From Cristatella mucedo (Eukaryota; Bryozoa; Phylactolaemata; Cristatellidae): a stretch of 62,000 bases of DNA. Made by a program: the position numbers and the translations under genes. The notes below the pieces were generated by a model that did not search any database, was not told where the DNA came from, and was given only the letters and a program-made list of their open reading frames with translations. This document shows, one piece after another, positions 39,126 to 51,985 of this stretch; within the stretch, counting starts at the first letter, position 1, and every line of letters begins with the position of its first letter. The stretch is from the NCBI GenBank assembly GCA_009760855.2, contig WPIO01000002.1:1207501-1269500 (forward strand), written 5' to 3'.

Positions 39126-42100
39126 CATGCAGGTTCATGTATGCAATCTTTGTTTCGAGTTTCTCTTAGAGAATGCACACCACTAATCGTTCCATGACCA
39201 TGCAATCAACTGTTTACTGTTTGGCGGTACAGTTCAAACATCTTGGTGTTTATAAGAAATCACTAGTGGTTGCAGCTGCTTTTTGAGTCGACGTTTGGGT
39301 GGCTGGCAGCCTGCTGTGGCTGTCGTTGGCTGTGCAGAGGCGGCTGCTGGGCTGGGAGCTCTGCTTATGGTGGTTGGTACCCAGGCGATCCCCCCCCCAG
39401 ATCTGTCACGTGTTTTTAACAGTATGTAGGAGTTTTCCCATTCGATATGGAGGAAATGGGTTATGCTTGCCCCCATTTATTAGCATTAAATTTGTTTAGT
39501 CGGCGTTGTAACCTTGAGTCATTGTGAATTGTGCATAAATAAGTCATATGACCAACAGGGTAACCAGTAGACAAGTGGTATTTGGTACTTTTCCTAACGA
39601 GGGGGATTTCCTTTCCACATCCGTAGCATCGCTGGTCTGCCTGTCCACTGGACTTTTTTCGTTGTTGTAAGTCTGCAAGGAGCGGCCGAAAATTCTTGCA
39701 TCGCTTCCCGTTGGTAAGATAGCAGGTACTCGGGTAGGCGTGCCTGACACACCAGCTGTGCCGGCCCGTAGGCAGCTGTCTCCCTTCGCCCGATGCCGAG
39801 CTTACTTCGAGCTTGGCCTTAGCTTCTTCGTCTTCCTGCCTCTTGCTTGCAATGCATTTCGCTAGCAGCGTGCTGTGAGGAAGCCGATCCCTAGTCAGTG
39901 GTGACAAAACTATGCTGGACCAAAACTGAGAGCACAGCACCGGTGCCAGCTGGTGCTAAAAGCTAGGCAGGGATCTCATCGGCTCACGGATGTACGACCG
40001 AAACTGGAGTTTGCCCCTGCAGCCAGTGGGCCTCTTTGCAGTGCCTGATTCGTTCAGCATGTCGGTGGCCCACGGGCTGCCAGCCTCCATCACTGCTAGC
40101 CTCTCCTGCTGTCCGCTGCCCTCCATCGGTGCCTACTCCTCTCTCTGCTGCCTCCGTGGCTGCACGCTCCAATCATTTGTGCATCTGTGAGCTGCGAGTC
40201 CACCCGTTTGCACTTTCAAGCACTCGGTCAAGTCTTGTTTGAGTCCCTCAGCTGGGGTGTGCCCTGCCGTTCTGCAGGCTTGTGTTGATTCGTCAGGGCG
40301 GGCCATCATAGGAGAGCCAGTGAATTAAGAGTCACATTCGGCAGGGCTCTCGGTGGAAGCTTAGCTGAAGCCTCTCCGGTTTCTCGGCTGAAGCTCGGAA
40401 AGTGCTCGCTGCAATTTTTGGCGATTGAGGACGTTTCTGTCGAACTTCATGCGACCTCTGGACATGTAGCTAGGGTATGATGCTGTCACACATGACCAGT
40501 GCTCTAGCTGTGCTACCCCCCATGCTAAGTGGTAGACCATCGCCATGCCCCCCCCGTGAGCTGGCTGCTCGTACGTGCGTTGTTGCAGCCATCCCAGCCT
40601 AAAGTCGATTCACCATGTGTAGGAGCTGCCTGTTTTGACGAGTCAGGAGCAGTCCACATTATCTTGCAGGCACCCACGCCCACCCACTCACTTGCTTACG
40701 TGTGCGAGCAAGCGCCGAGATTTCACCGATGCTCTTTAATTTTTCCTAGTCTCCAGCACACCTGCAGTGCTGCACGGGTCCATGGACATGTTGACGGAAA
40801 GCAATAGCTAATTTCGAGCCGAAAACCAAAATTGGTCCGTTCAAGGTGAAGTGTTCTGCTCCCAGGCCGTCGGCACACGGCTGCCGGTCATTCTGTATTT
40901 CGACCATTACTGCTCAACTTGCAAGCCCGCTGCAGACAGCACGTGCGGCCAGCCATTCAGGGTTGCTAAGCATTGCTGTAGCAGACCGTTCGTATGTGTC
41001 CTGATCTCACCTGCCTGGACCAGAGGTTGCGGGATTGATTCCTGCTCGTGCTGAATTTTTCGCTTGATCTCGTGGCAGATGGCATTCGGTCGTTCTGTAT
41101 TTGAAATTATGTTACTTTTATTCATTGCTTGTCAGTCGGATATGCCCATGTATGCTGGGCAGGTGGCGGCCACTGCCTGCATTTGTTCACAAGTCGATAC
41201 TGCCATGCTGGTGGTTTGCACTGGCTGCTCATCGGCATTATGAATCTTTCATTCACTTGAATCTGCATTATCCCGTGCACCGACCTATTGGGGAAAGGGG
41301 AAATGAAGCAGGCAATGGCAGGCTGATTGTACTCCCTTGGCTAAAGCAGTACCTCAGGTGAGACGTGGATACGTTTTTCCTACACCTCTGTTTCATCTCA
41401 ATCAATGCTCCATCTGGACTTGGTGCTTTAATGCCCCTGAGGTCACGATAGCAGCCTTGACACGAAATGCTGCTGCACCCGGAGAATGCAGACCCCCACA
41501 TCCAAATTGTCCTGATTTGAACTGGAAGAGGCCGAGCACACGGAAGCTTGACGATCCCGGTAGGTGGCCCCTTGCCAATGCTCGGAGGTCAGAATTTGGC
41601 CAACTTTCTAGCTTCTCTGGTGATCTTTTTCATTTTTTTCTTTATCTTGCTGCGCAATGGCACCCCTTCTTGGCAGTGCTGCATTCATAGTAGTAGTCTC
41701 CTTCGGTGTTCACCTTTCCACACCCCATCTGTCTAAGCTGGCCTGGTTTTACTCCTCAAGTGTGTCACCACTGCCAGCCTCCCTTGTTGGGCTGTATAGT
41801 GCAGCTTACTCTCATTGCCTATCTGATTCGTGTTTCCTACATCAGCGCTCTTGGAATGTTTCTAACGAATAGCATTCCCACTATCCAAAGAAGTCAATCC
41901 TGGATGTGAATGGAGCAGCAGCTCAATGGTGATGCTTTAAAAACTCAGTTTACGGACTAAGGAGGAGCTTCAGACAACTAGTTACTGCAAAGTATCCGAA
42001 GAGCTTTGACGACCTGTGAACTTCAATGTTACTCGATTTAACTTTACAGTTGGAATTTTTAAGGGTCCACTCAAATTACTATTAGGAATATGATCTTCAA

Positions 42101-43122
42101 GAGATTTACGAGAGATTGTCCGATGTGGTCAGCGAGTGGAGGAGGGCTGGGGTGGTGCTGATGGATGGGAGGGGGTGTGAACTTGCTGCTTGTTCTACTG
42201 GGTGAATGGGGGGGGGGAGGGCAAGGGCATGGGAGAGGAATAAGCACCTTTAAATGGCTCTTGCCTGTCACCTTGGTTCGAGGGATGCTGTTGCTTCCGA
42301 AGGTGTGGCACTGAAATACTACTATTTCTGGTAATCTGGACACTCCTCCCCCAATGGTTGTGAATTTCCTTAGCACTGCTGTTAGAACAGCTAAATGCAG
42401 GCTGCACCTGCCTCGTCTAAATGTAGCTTTGTGGAGGCTATTCGCATCAGGTGAGCAGCTTGCACGTAGACCTGCAGCAGATTGGCTGGTTGCAAAACCC
42501 TGGAAGAGCAGGGTTGCAGCTGTCCTGGATTCTTATCGCCAACTACCAGTCACCGGATCTATTGGAATCCTTCACCCACTGCTCTTGCTATGTCCTACCC
42601 AAGCAATGGCCAAGGTTTCTTTAGTCAAGCAAAGCAAGAGTTGCCTGTCTGGCCCCACATACTTTATGTCCATTTATTACTGTATGTCCAAGCATCCGTC
42701 GAATGCCCAACTGACACTGGCAGTGAACACTGTAGACTCCAGTCAATCACAGGCAGGCCAACCACTGGGTGCTCTAGCAACGTGTTTGCTGGCGGGTAGC
42801 AGCTGAATGGCCGGCCATATGCACCTCGTATGGTTTCTTGTTGGGTTGTGTACCGGTAGGTAGATTCGTGGTGGGTGCACTGGGCTGTAGCTGAGCCCAT
42901 TGAGCTGAGCTCATCGGCATTTGCTATACCGATTGTTCGGACCCTTTTTAGCATTTATATCCAGATCCGAAGCAAATACTTACATTGGGCATTTGATTAA
43001 TTAGATCGATTTTTTGCAATGCAGGCTGGTGATAGAAGGGGCTACTTTCTGTCTGATTCTGTTGCACGGTATGGAGTTGCTACTCTGTTTTTACTCGTGA
43101 TCATGTGTCTACCGGGTTTTAG
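39126..43122. other. FMNL intron 1, last part
   Basis: No gene recognised. Frames such as 39461-39940 (-) and 42354-42806 (+) show no domain. A tRNA-like B-box remnant may be present at about 41020-41045 (GGTTGCGGGATTGATTCC). A G-run lies at about 42208-42217. Confidence 0.35.
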
Positions 43123-43206
43123 GACGCCATGGACTTACCACCGGACAAAGCTAAAGCCATGCGCAGCTTTGACGTGGACAAGAAATGGGACATCATCTGC
43201 GACCAG
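43123..43206 (+). CDS. FMNL: formin-like protein (FMNL), exon 2
   Basis: The exon has TTTTAG at its acceptor and GTTTGT at its donor and is in phase 0 at both ends. It encodes 28 residues, [20 protein letters not shown] followed by KWDIICDQ. This matches the family's '[28 protein letters not shown]' segment at the start of the GTPase-binding/FH3 region, directly following exon 1. Met-x-Leu-Pro-Pro-Asp-Lys and Lys-Lys-Trp are the diagnostic residues. The next roughly 27 residues of the family (a segment containing a Tyr-Leu-Asp-Pro-like motif) should be encoded downstream but were not located. Confidence 0.9.
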
Positions 43207-43954
43207 GTTTGTTTGCTGCTGCTCGTGCATAAGTCACCATGTGTATATGTCGATTGCCATAATGTCCCTAGTTGCTGCTGCTGTTCCTAGCATGCCAGTT
43301 GCTCAATCTTTCCTGTTGGTCTTTGAATACTTCTGCTGTTGTACACCAGTAGTACTTCAGTCGTATATCATTCTAGCTTAGTGACCAAGTTACTAAAGAA
43401 TCAATGCTGTGTAACTCATATGGACATGCACTGTCTACTGAAAGCAGCTACGTGAGTAAGCTGCATTTAACTATATTCAGATGCCATACTCACACGAATG
43501 CATTCTGCACAACTTTGCTGCCAATTGTGACAGCTTTACTGGCACCGTCAATCACCATTAAATTAGTCAGCCTTTTGTGACACTAGCACTGTCTTATCAA
43601 CCTCCACACCTCCCAAGGTCCCTTATCTCACAAAGCTGTCACCATTATCGTCACCGTCATGACCAGCCCAACCATCATCACTATCATTACTACGATAATC
43701 ATTCTTCGTCATCGTGGTCTTGGCAATCCACCGGTTTGGCAGTAGAACTAATTATACTATTTCCTATTCCAGCTTGTTGCATGTTGAACCACTGCCAGAT
43801 CTTGTGTTTTTGGAACGACTGTGGTCTTGATTGTCATGTATTATGTTCTGTTGGTAGCAAGCTTTTTTCTTCGGTTTGTATACTGATCACAGGTCTTCGA
43901 ATCTTGCATTTTCCAACGTTTGAATGATTAAGGGCTATGCTTAGCCTTTTTCCA
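43207..43954. other. FMNL intron sequence
   Basis: No exon or repeat recognised. CATCAT/CAC-rich at about 43640-43700. Confidence 0.4.
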
Positions 43955-44460
43955 TGTGCAAGCACCTAAAGTTCTTATGCTGACCCACAAGGTCCGCCAC
44001 GGCTTGGCTCCTTCGTATCTAGCTGAACTGCTGCACCAGTTTCAGCCTCTTTGCGTCCTCAGGTCCTGTGTGGACAATAAATTAGCTGTTCCATTCCTCC
44101 GCTTAAGACCGTTGGCGGCTGAAGCTTTAGCTCTGCAGGTCCTAGACTGTGGAACTCACTTCCACAATTCTTACGCAACGACAACTACTGTCCTGCTGCC
44201 GACAATGGCTCATCCTTCTCAGCAGTCCTGAGCTGCTACTTCCATGCTACTCACTACCTCAACGGCTCTCCTGACTCTGCTATGCTTCCCTCGTTCTCTT
44301 TATTGCGTGAGATGAAGTCTGTTGGTTACCGAATGCGTACCGAAAGCCGCTTAGGCTGTGAGTGCGCTATACAAAACTCTCCTGCGTAACACCCACATAG
44401 TCTTTATGACTTTGTGGAGTTACAGAAGGAGATACCTTACATTACATCCATGCAACTTAT
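43955..44460 (+). repeat. family-2 non-LTR retrotransposon 3' end (best copy)
   Basis: The first 250 bp can be read as a retrotransposon C-terminal segment: VLMLTHKVRHGLAPSYLAEL, then DNKLAVPFLRLRPLAAEALA. The untranslated 3' region follows: GAAAGCCGCTTAGGCTGTGA, GTGCGCTATACAAAACTCTC and a final GGAGTTACAGAAGGAGATAC. Four other partial copies in the window match it. It is 5'-truncated. The family differs from the L2 copies in both coding and 3' sequence but has the same type of C-terminal region. Confidence 0.8.
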
Positions 44461-47400
44461 CTGACTGGGTTCATCCCATGGAACTAATCTGATAGCGCTC
44501 ATATGTATACAACTATAGTGATCAGGCTCAGACGCATACAACTAAGGTATTCTGGCTCGGGCACATGCAATCAAGGCGATCGGTTGCGGGCTCCTAACTA
44601 AGGTGATCGGGCTTGGACGCATGTGATTAAGGTGATGGAGTACGTGCTTGTAAAGCTTTGGCTGCAGCCGCTGTCGAACCTAGGGAGTAAAGGCACCCTA
44701 GAACTTTAGGCCATATTATCAATTTTACTGGTTAGGGGCTGGGACTGGTGGCTGATGAGCAGGATCTGAGTCTCGAGGGCCGGGTTTGAGGAGTTAGCTG
44801 GGCTTTCTACTTCTTGGAAGTAGATCGGAGACAAGTTCATAGGTGTTTCGACTCCTAACGTTGCCAATGTAGACGAAGCTTAATTGGCAACCAAAGCTAG
44901 CCGATTCAAAAGTCAAGTTCTAGAGGCTTAAAAAGTAATTGCCTACAAAGTTCAACTGCAAAAAAGGATTGTCATGATTGCAAGGTCCATGATCGTATCG
45001 ACTCCAGCTACATTGAACCTTCATGCTTCATGTACTTGACCACAATTTTTACTTTGAGTGTGGCATCTGCATCATCTGCAGAGTCACTTCGAAAGGTAAA
45101 AGAAAGTCACGAGCAATCTTTCTCAGTTTGTATGTGATCATAGCAGCATATTTTGCGATCTGGCTGCCGCGTTCGAACAAACCAACCTTATATGCTCCAC
45201 TGGGACAGCATTTGCATATTTTAATGGCTTGTCACTATTATTGAGCTCAGTTTTTTACCCGACCAATGTGCCTTTGTCCAAACTGTTGGACAGTGATGGC
45301 TTTGGTGATTTTTGAAGGATTGAAATGAAGGGAGAGGTGTGTGTGTGCGCGCGCACGTGAGCATATTGTGTGTCTCTGTTTCTCTCTGTGCATTCATGTG
45401 TGTGTGCTCATCCATGCATTTGTAGCGCCTCAATGTTTGTGTTAGGTGTGTGTGCGCCACGGGGTGCACGTGCGAGCGCATATGTGTGTCATTGTGTGCA
45501 TCAGTGTATAATAGGGGGAGAGGATGTGTCCAAACGTGCTAATTCTGTCCTTGAAGTTATATAACACTTGACATATTTATCTCAGTGTCTCTTGCTGATC
45601 AGCTTATCATGTTTATCAAAGGGTTTAGTGATCTTTCTTGCTTTCCGGTCAGACGACACCGAAGGGTATAAGATTATATATACCGCGAGTAGAGTGACAA
45701 TCTAGCAAAACTTCATTTACGGTGTTGCTCACTGGTTATTCCGGTTTAAGAATCCGTTCAAGGATTCAATTTCACCTGCAGCTACATGTCGGCATGGCAA
45801 ATAGGCCCCTGCTAGAGATATTTCTGTCCTCTCGATTATTGCATGCAAAAGCCGACTGTTGGAGGACCAGTGTACTCCAGGTTTCAGCTTTTAGCAGGCA
45901 ATCATTTGAACCAAGCACCGTTACCAGTCAATTCCTTGTCATCGATCGGGCTTAGAGCTGAAGTTGTTGCTCGCTTTCTCACTTGCTTGATCGATGCAGA
46001 TCCCACGTATGCATGCCATTGATATCTTTGTGTTGAGCTTAACCTATCGACATGTAGATTACGGTTTTTCTTTCTCGTTGTTTTAGGTGATACTGGTATG
46101 TTATATGTAGCTTGCTTTGTGATGATTAGTGTCGTTGCTGTCTTAACCAGCATAACAAACCATGCTTCATTGATTAGCCCAATGCAAGTGCTGCATGCTT
46201 ATTGGCAAGCGCTTTTGTAAAAGAGGCATGCTTTTCCCATGTGTTCCCGCACTTACCTCGTGGCCTGAAAAATCTCAGCTCCCACAAGCGCAATGAGCCA
46301 CTGATGATGGACTAATCAACTTTGGCAGATCTAAATCCATTTGTTATGATTTGGGTTTCAATGATGCAGTCGAACCTAGTGCAGCTATGCTTCGATTGAC
46401 TCCAACTAATTGCGTGTGATCTGTCAGGAAATGTAGATCAGTGCGGCTGTATCGCTCTTTCCATGGCCTGTTATGCATGAGCCCTACTGCCATACTTCTG
46501 AGCAGATAATTGTGACAAGGCTGCCTCATCATTGGCGCTACTGCCGTGTTCCTGCTCATTATGCATGTGCGATTATCAAGCCTTTGGAAGTTAATTAAAC
46601 TCTCGTGGTGGTGGTGTCGGTGTTGGTGGTGGCGGAATTGGCTGCAGTGGTGGCCACCAAATTCTTTATGGGAACTGGCTGCCTCAGCTACCCTGCCGGT
46701 CATGAGGCAGTGCTTGCTCGCTTGGCCTTGCTCGGCCTGCTCCTGCTTCTAATGCCACCATGCCGAATGCTCCAGCCTAACCGCTCTGCTCTAGCGGTGT
46801 ACCTGCTCAGCTGTCATCCTTCCAAGCGGCCTGCTTGGCTTGACAGAGCCATAGCATCGTTGCAGCAGAATCAACAGGCCACTGCCCACGAGTGGTGCTG
46901 ACTCGTCGGATATAGTTTGTGCTCGCTATTGGCTGCTTTGGAGTATGCTATTGTATGTGCACGTATGTGCGTGTGTATCGATGTGTGTTGTGTGTTTACC
47001 CACAGATGTGTGATGTATCAATAATGTATGTAGGTTTCTAGTGATGGGCTGTTCAGCGGCACGATTGCGTCGGTAGCAGTTGCTTGGGGTTCTGGCCTTT
47101 TTAAAACTGTAATCCGGAACCGATGAAGGAGGATCCGTCCATCCGTTAGCCCTTTTGATGACTTATTCTGTAAGCCGTTTGTTCTCTTAGACAAAAGAAT
47201 GCTTGACTATAAAGAAAAGGGTAGAGCTCTTCCCAGTGGAACCGGAGTTGTCAGTAGCCCCACCTAACATCACAACGATATTCAGTTGGCTCCCTCAATG
47301 AGGTGATCGGCATCTCAACCCTTATGATGCCCCAAAGCATTTCTGAAGCTCCGGCTACTGCGCGATCGGCTTTCGGTGACGCATGTGCTGGTGATGGTCT

Positions 47401-48585
47401 GAATGTAAAAAACTTCAGGTATTTGTCGGATGCCCTCTGTCTCGGGACTGTAGCTGTGCTGCCACCCACATGAGCATGCATCATAACTTTGGTATTATGC
47501 TGCACCGTGCTATGAAGCAGTGAGCCCAGGCAATCACAGTCAAGCAAATCTCGAGGCATTTTGTGCCAGAACCTTTGTTCAATCTTAGGACTGGACCTGT
47601 TCTTTATTGCCTGTATATAAAAATAAGCTGCTATGGTCATTGCATGAAAGGTCCAATAACGAGGCACATGAAAGACGTTTCGAGAAAGGTTTCTGTTTCT
47701 TGCCACATTAAATGTATGAGGTGATTGTTTGCATCCGGCACACCGTGTACTATTTGAGGCTCCCTAATCGATTTTTGCCGTGCTGCATCACCGACCGGGT
47801 CGTTGCAGCTTACAGCGTTTGCCTTTGTATATGCATAGAGAGACAGTTCAAGGAGGAGCTCTTGCTACCCTTCCTGAAAATGCATTTTTTTCCACGACGG
47901 TGACTGCACATGGCGTATCTTTCCCATTTCTGCTGTGACCTGCACACGAGAAGTTTTTATTTTATTTTGACGCACAGCCTTTAAGTGGGGGTGGGGGCAC
48001 CTGTCTGCTTGTGAGAGATCGCCTCTGTCCGCAGCAGCTGGGAAGCCGTGAGGCTGCTGTTTTCCTGAAATCTCCGGACGATTGCAGGCACCTCTTGGTC
48101 TCTTATGCTATCAAGTTCAGTGTCATTTTTATGGTATTTGCCGTTAGGAAGTCACAAAGGGCCTTGTCATCGATTCGTGCTTCAGAAGTCTTATCTTGCT
48201 CCAGCTGCCTTCTCAGCTGCAGAGGTAGAGGTTCAGCAGCATCTGTCGAATCTACGAGTGCAATGTTGGAATTTGGTCAATAATTGGAGTCAGCAGAAAA
48301 GTTATCTGGTGCCGTGCATGGCAAGTGATGGCTGGTCTTTTGTGCCCACGCTGTGGCCAGCCCGCTTTTAATATGCCGCGTGAAGGGGGGTTGGCCTTTA
48401 TTTTACCAAAGTTTGCCGTTTGGGTGGCTCGAGTTTGATTACTGCGGTTTTTGGAACCTGAGGCAGAACTAGCAGTAACTAGCTGTGCTTACACCACTAT
48501 TTAGTATTTAGTGAGCCTGCTGCCATCATTACACGACAGGAATAGGAGGAAGAGGAAGTGCAGAGGATGGGCAGTTGAGGTTTAT
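44461..48585. other. FMNL intron sequence
   Basis: No exon was found here, although the missing FMNL coding segment after exon 2 should lie between 43206 and 51355. Only a degenerate GT-rich tract at about 45335-45512 and unrecognised frames (for example 47251-47706 -, 48011-48283 +) were seen. Confidence 0.35.
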
Positions 48586-48760
48586 TACTGGGCTGAGATA
48601 GCCCAGCATTTAAGGTGCTTGCTCTTCACGACCGACGTCGTGGGTTCGAATCCTGCTGTCGGCAACCCTCGATTGCCAACTAGAAGTGATGATGCAAGCC
48701 GTTAAAGCTCTTCTGACACTATACAAACGAGGCTGTTAAATCAGCTAGTATTTTTTTATT
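48586..48760 (+). mobile_element. tRNA-derived SINE type B
   Basis: A box region near GATAGCCCAGCATTTAAGG, B box GTGGGTTCGAATCC, then the family body (GTGATGATGCAAGCCGTTAA, CTATACAAACGAGGC) and a TAAATCAGCTAGTATTTTTT end. Same order and length as the dated insertion at 25848-26019. Confidence 0.87.
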
Positions 48761-49458
48761 ACTGCTATGGATAGTCGATGTAACCAATGTCTAGCCATTT
48801 GCAGCTGTACTCTTGTAGTCGCTTGGAGCAATCGGTTTTCGCTCTTGCGACCTGGCATGTGTGAATGGCGGCAGCAGTAGTAGCAGTGTACCGAACCACA
48901 ATGTCTGCCGTTGTAGGATCTCGTACATGCTAAACAGCCACCGATGTACTACCTGAGTAAGCTGAGAGCACACATGGATGTGAAAAGTGGCCGGGTGAGG
49001 GCTGGCTGTGGCAGCAACCAGTGAGCTGTTCAGGAAAGCCAGGCCTAGGTTGTGTCGCTGACAGGCAGCAGCAGCAGCAGTCCCAGTCCGCAGTAGCAGC
49101 TCAGCTGCTACTGTGGACTGGGACTGTTGCTGTATTGCTGCCATTGCCACCTCTGCAAAAGCTGCTGCTGTAATGCAGTGCTGTAGGTGCTTCTTCTCTG
49201 TCGGCTGGCAAGGCCAGCTCCGTGAGAAGCTCGGGTGTCTGCTGCCCCAGTCATTTAACCTGCCAGCCAAAAAATGCTGGGAGGCCGCGACCTTTATAAT
49301 GAGACTGCGTGCCTGTGGATGCTATTCACATTCTTCTACGTCTTCTGGTCGTGCAATCGGTTGTAGCTCGGCTGGTGTACCGTGGACTCTTATTGCTATC
49401 TCTCTTCTTTGCATTGCCTGACTGACTGCAATCCTGTTAGAGGCCCGTCTCGAAATCC
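48761..49458. other. FMNL intron sequence
   Basis: CAG/CTG-rich near 49060-49180, with a short inverted pair (CAGTCCCAGTCCGCAGTAGC near 49078, CTACTGTGGACTGGGACTG near 49109) forming a small hairpin. No gene recognised. Confidence 0.45.
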
Positions 49459-49952
49459 TTCCCCCTCCCTCCCTCCCTCCGTCCGTCCCTCCCTCCCACC
49501 CTCCCCCCGTCCCTCCCCCCCGTCCCTCCCTCTCTCTCTCCCCCCCCCCCCCCCCTCTCTCCCTCTCTCTCTCCCTCCTTCCTCTCTCCTCCCTCTCCTC
49601 CCTCCCTCCCTCCTCTCTCTCTCCCTCCCTTCCTCTCTCCCTCCCTCCCTCTCCCTCCCTCCCTCCCTCCCTCCCTCCCTCCCTCTTTTCCTCTCTCCCT
49701 CCCTCCCTCCCTCCCTCCCCCCCCCCTCCCTCCCTCCCTCCCTCCCTCCCTCCCTCCCTCCGTCCCTCCCTCCCTCCGTCCCTCCCTCCGTCCCTCCCTC
49801 CGTCCCTCCCTCCGTCCCTCCCTCCCTCCCTTCCTCCGTCCGTCCCTCCCTCCGTTCCTCCCTCCCTTCCTCCGTCCCTCCCTTCCTCCGTCCCTCCCTC
49901 CCTCCGTCCCTCCCTTCCTCCGTCCCTCCCTCCGTCCCTCCCTCTCTCTCTG
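49459..49952. repeat. (CCCT)n/(CCGT)n tetranucleotide array
   Basis: About 490 bp of CCCT repeats with CCGT, C-run and CTCT variants. It produces 180-215-codon artefact frames on both strands (Pro/Ser on +, Gly/Arg/Glu on -). Confidence 0.98.
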
Positions 49953-50585
49953 TTGCTGTCTCTCCCCACCATGAATCGGCAGCAATAATCTCACCATTCA
50001 GTTAAAAAATTAGACTATCATACACTAAGATTTGGCGTTCTACATCCACACGAAGCCACTGCCAACTGAACTTGTAAAGTGGTAGCCCAGTCTCATACTT
50101 GTATAGTTTGTGGTGGTCCATTGACGTCTCTAGGCCTTCACCAGAGTTCTAACTGACTAGTGCAATCTGATGGAATGAATATGGAGCAGCAACTTTCGGC
50201 TGGCTATGACGGGCTGCTTGAGGTAGCTCCCCCTCCTAGTTTATCCAGATGCAGATGCAGTAGACGCTCCGTAATTGCATGGATTGGATCCTTGGTTGCA
50301 TTGCTTGGATTTCCAATGCATTCTAGGGAGTTGAGGAGTTGCAGAATGTGTTAATTACGTGCAGTTAAGGATGCGAACCCGCAATCCACCAGATCAGCTC
50401 TGCAGTTGGTTAGCACTATTTGATTGGTGCAGACTAGAAGCTGTGACCAAGGTCGATCGTGTGTGGCCGAACTGCAGCAGCTGTGGCCGCTCTTCTTGCC
50501 AGGGCAGCTTGCTGAAGGCAGCAGCAGCAAGAGCTCGTCCTGCCTGGCCCGCTCGTGGCCCCCTTCATGTCTGTCTGCACCGACA
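49953..50585. other. FMNL intron sequence
   Basis: Nothing recognised. Confidence 0.4.
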
Positions 50586-50818
50586 GAATAATAATAATAA
50601 TAGTGCACTTGATAAAGCGCCCTCAGAGAACTTAATCTCTTTCTAGGCGCTTTACATTTGCTGCAAAGTGAAATGCAATTGAATGGTAAGTAAAATCATG
50701 CTTGATAAACAAACAAAATGAATAACATGGTTAGGGGTGACATGCACAGGGTCAGCATGCAAATGTGGTTAGTGGCAGCATGCACCGTGTCAGCACGCAT
50801 AAGCACATCAAGGACGAA
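50586..50818 (-). repeat. L2-like retrotransposon 3' end
   Basis: AATAATAAT tail, then TTGATAAAGCGCCCTCAGAG, CTAGGCGCTTTACATTTGC and the conserved 3' untranslated stretch with the repeated GTCAGCATGCAAATGTGG-type motifs. It is truncated near 50818, about 20 bp before a (GA)n tract. Confidence 0.9.
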
Positions 50819-50837
50819 CCTTCTTGGTGCAGCAGCC

Positions 50838-50907
<70 letters not shown>

Positions 50908-50933
50908 GAGAGAGAGAGTGAGAGAGTGAAAGC
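50838..50933. repeat. (GA)n microsatellite
   Basis: About 95 bp of GA. Confidence 0.97.
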
Positions 50934-51354
50934 AGGAGAGCCTTTTGGGTCAATGGCACCTTTAAGAAGAGACAAAACACAGTGGCCTCACTCATAGAGT
51001 GCTGCAGCAGCGTTGCTGGAACCTTCAGGTGGCCACCCGCCCTTGTGCTGCTGCTGCTGCTTCCACTAGCCGCCGGCTTGTGTGCCATATTTAGATGGTC
51101 ATGCATGGAGTCGCACACAGCCAGCCGAATGCAAGGGCCGTCTAGATAATTTGGCAAGGATACTGAATTCTTTTTGCAGATATACAATAGTCTGTTATTG
51201 TCATTGACCCAAGTGTAGACCAATAGACTTCAATGTATTATTATTATTAGTAGTAATATTAGTAATATTAATTTTATTGCTAGGAAAACCAGCTGTCTGC
51301 AGCATTGCTCGGTCGACCATTCTAATATGGTTTTTGGGTGCACTACGGTTGTAG
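50934..51354. other. FMNL intron sequence
   Basis: ATT/AATATT-rich at 51236-51282. No other feature seen. Confidence 0.4.
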
Positions 51355-51434
51355 AATAAAAAGGTCATCGGAAACATCATATCAACACAGGCCTTGAGGG
51401 ACCTCGAGATTTCTCTCAGGACAAACAATATTCA
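51355..51434 (+). CDS. FMNL: formin-like protein (FMNL), FH3 exon
   Basis: The exon encodes NKKVIGNIISTQALRDLEIS followed by LRTNNI and two bases of the next codon. The core STQxLRxLEISLRTNxI is one of the best conserved stretches of FMNL GTPase-binding/FH3 regions. The acceptor is GTTGTAG before AAT, which has a weak pyrimidine tract. A second AG at 51389-51390 would remove STQ, so the upstream acceptor is preferred. The donor is CA|GTACGT. It ends in phase 2, and the following exon starts with one base and restores Gln-Trp-Val-Arg. The preceding coding exon (exon 2) ends in phase 0 and this one starts in phase 0, so any missing exon must be a multiple of three. Confidence 0.88.
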
Positions 51435-51881
51435 GTACGTATTAAGTGCAGTATTCTGTACAGTATTCAGTACATGACTTCCAGTTATAGCGAGATTCTT
51501 GCATATTTGGATGTGTGTGTACACACATGTGTGTCTAATGTTTCTTCTGCGGCTTAGTCTTGCAGCCTTACACAAGGCTGCAATGGTCGAAAGCTCGTTC
51601 AAGTAGCCACTTCTGTCGCCTTGCTCGCTCTGGCTTTATATCATTTAAAAACGTTCAGCTTTTTGTTTAATCTTTTATTTTGCAATGGTCCTACTGGATG
51701 GGTGTGCATATGTATCAATAGTATCATTCCTGGGTCGCGCTGCACTTCAGTGTTTTGCTTGCTTTTACGGCCAGTGCGCACTTCGACTAGTCAGTACTCG
51801 GTGCCAGCAATGGCGGATAATAGAAAGCGGCCGTGCATGCTCTTCACCAATCACTCCTCTGACAGGATGCGCCAGTAGCCG

Positions 51882-51985
51882 TAGAGCGACTCGAGGTAAA
51901 GCTAAGCTTAACCGAATCTTAATTATATGCGGCTAGAGCGACTCGAGGTAAAGCTAAGCTTAACCGAATCTTAATTATATGCGGC
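51882..51985. repeat. two perfect tandem copies of a 52-bp unit
   Basis: Copies at 51882-51933 and 51934-51985, both beginning TAGAGCGACTCGAGG and ending ATTATATGCGGC, with no differences seen. It lies in an FMNL intron. It is either a recent duplication or an assembly duplication. Confidence 0.95.

Noticed and set aside
47192-47221. Possible missing FMNL exon after TTCTCTTAG
   Set aside because: The 30-nt reading (TKECLTIKKR) does not resemble the family segment expected there.
49322-50005. Proline/serine-rich frame on + and glycine/arginine-rich frame on - of 186-216 codons
   Set aside because: Both come from the CCCT tetranucleotide array.
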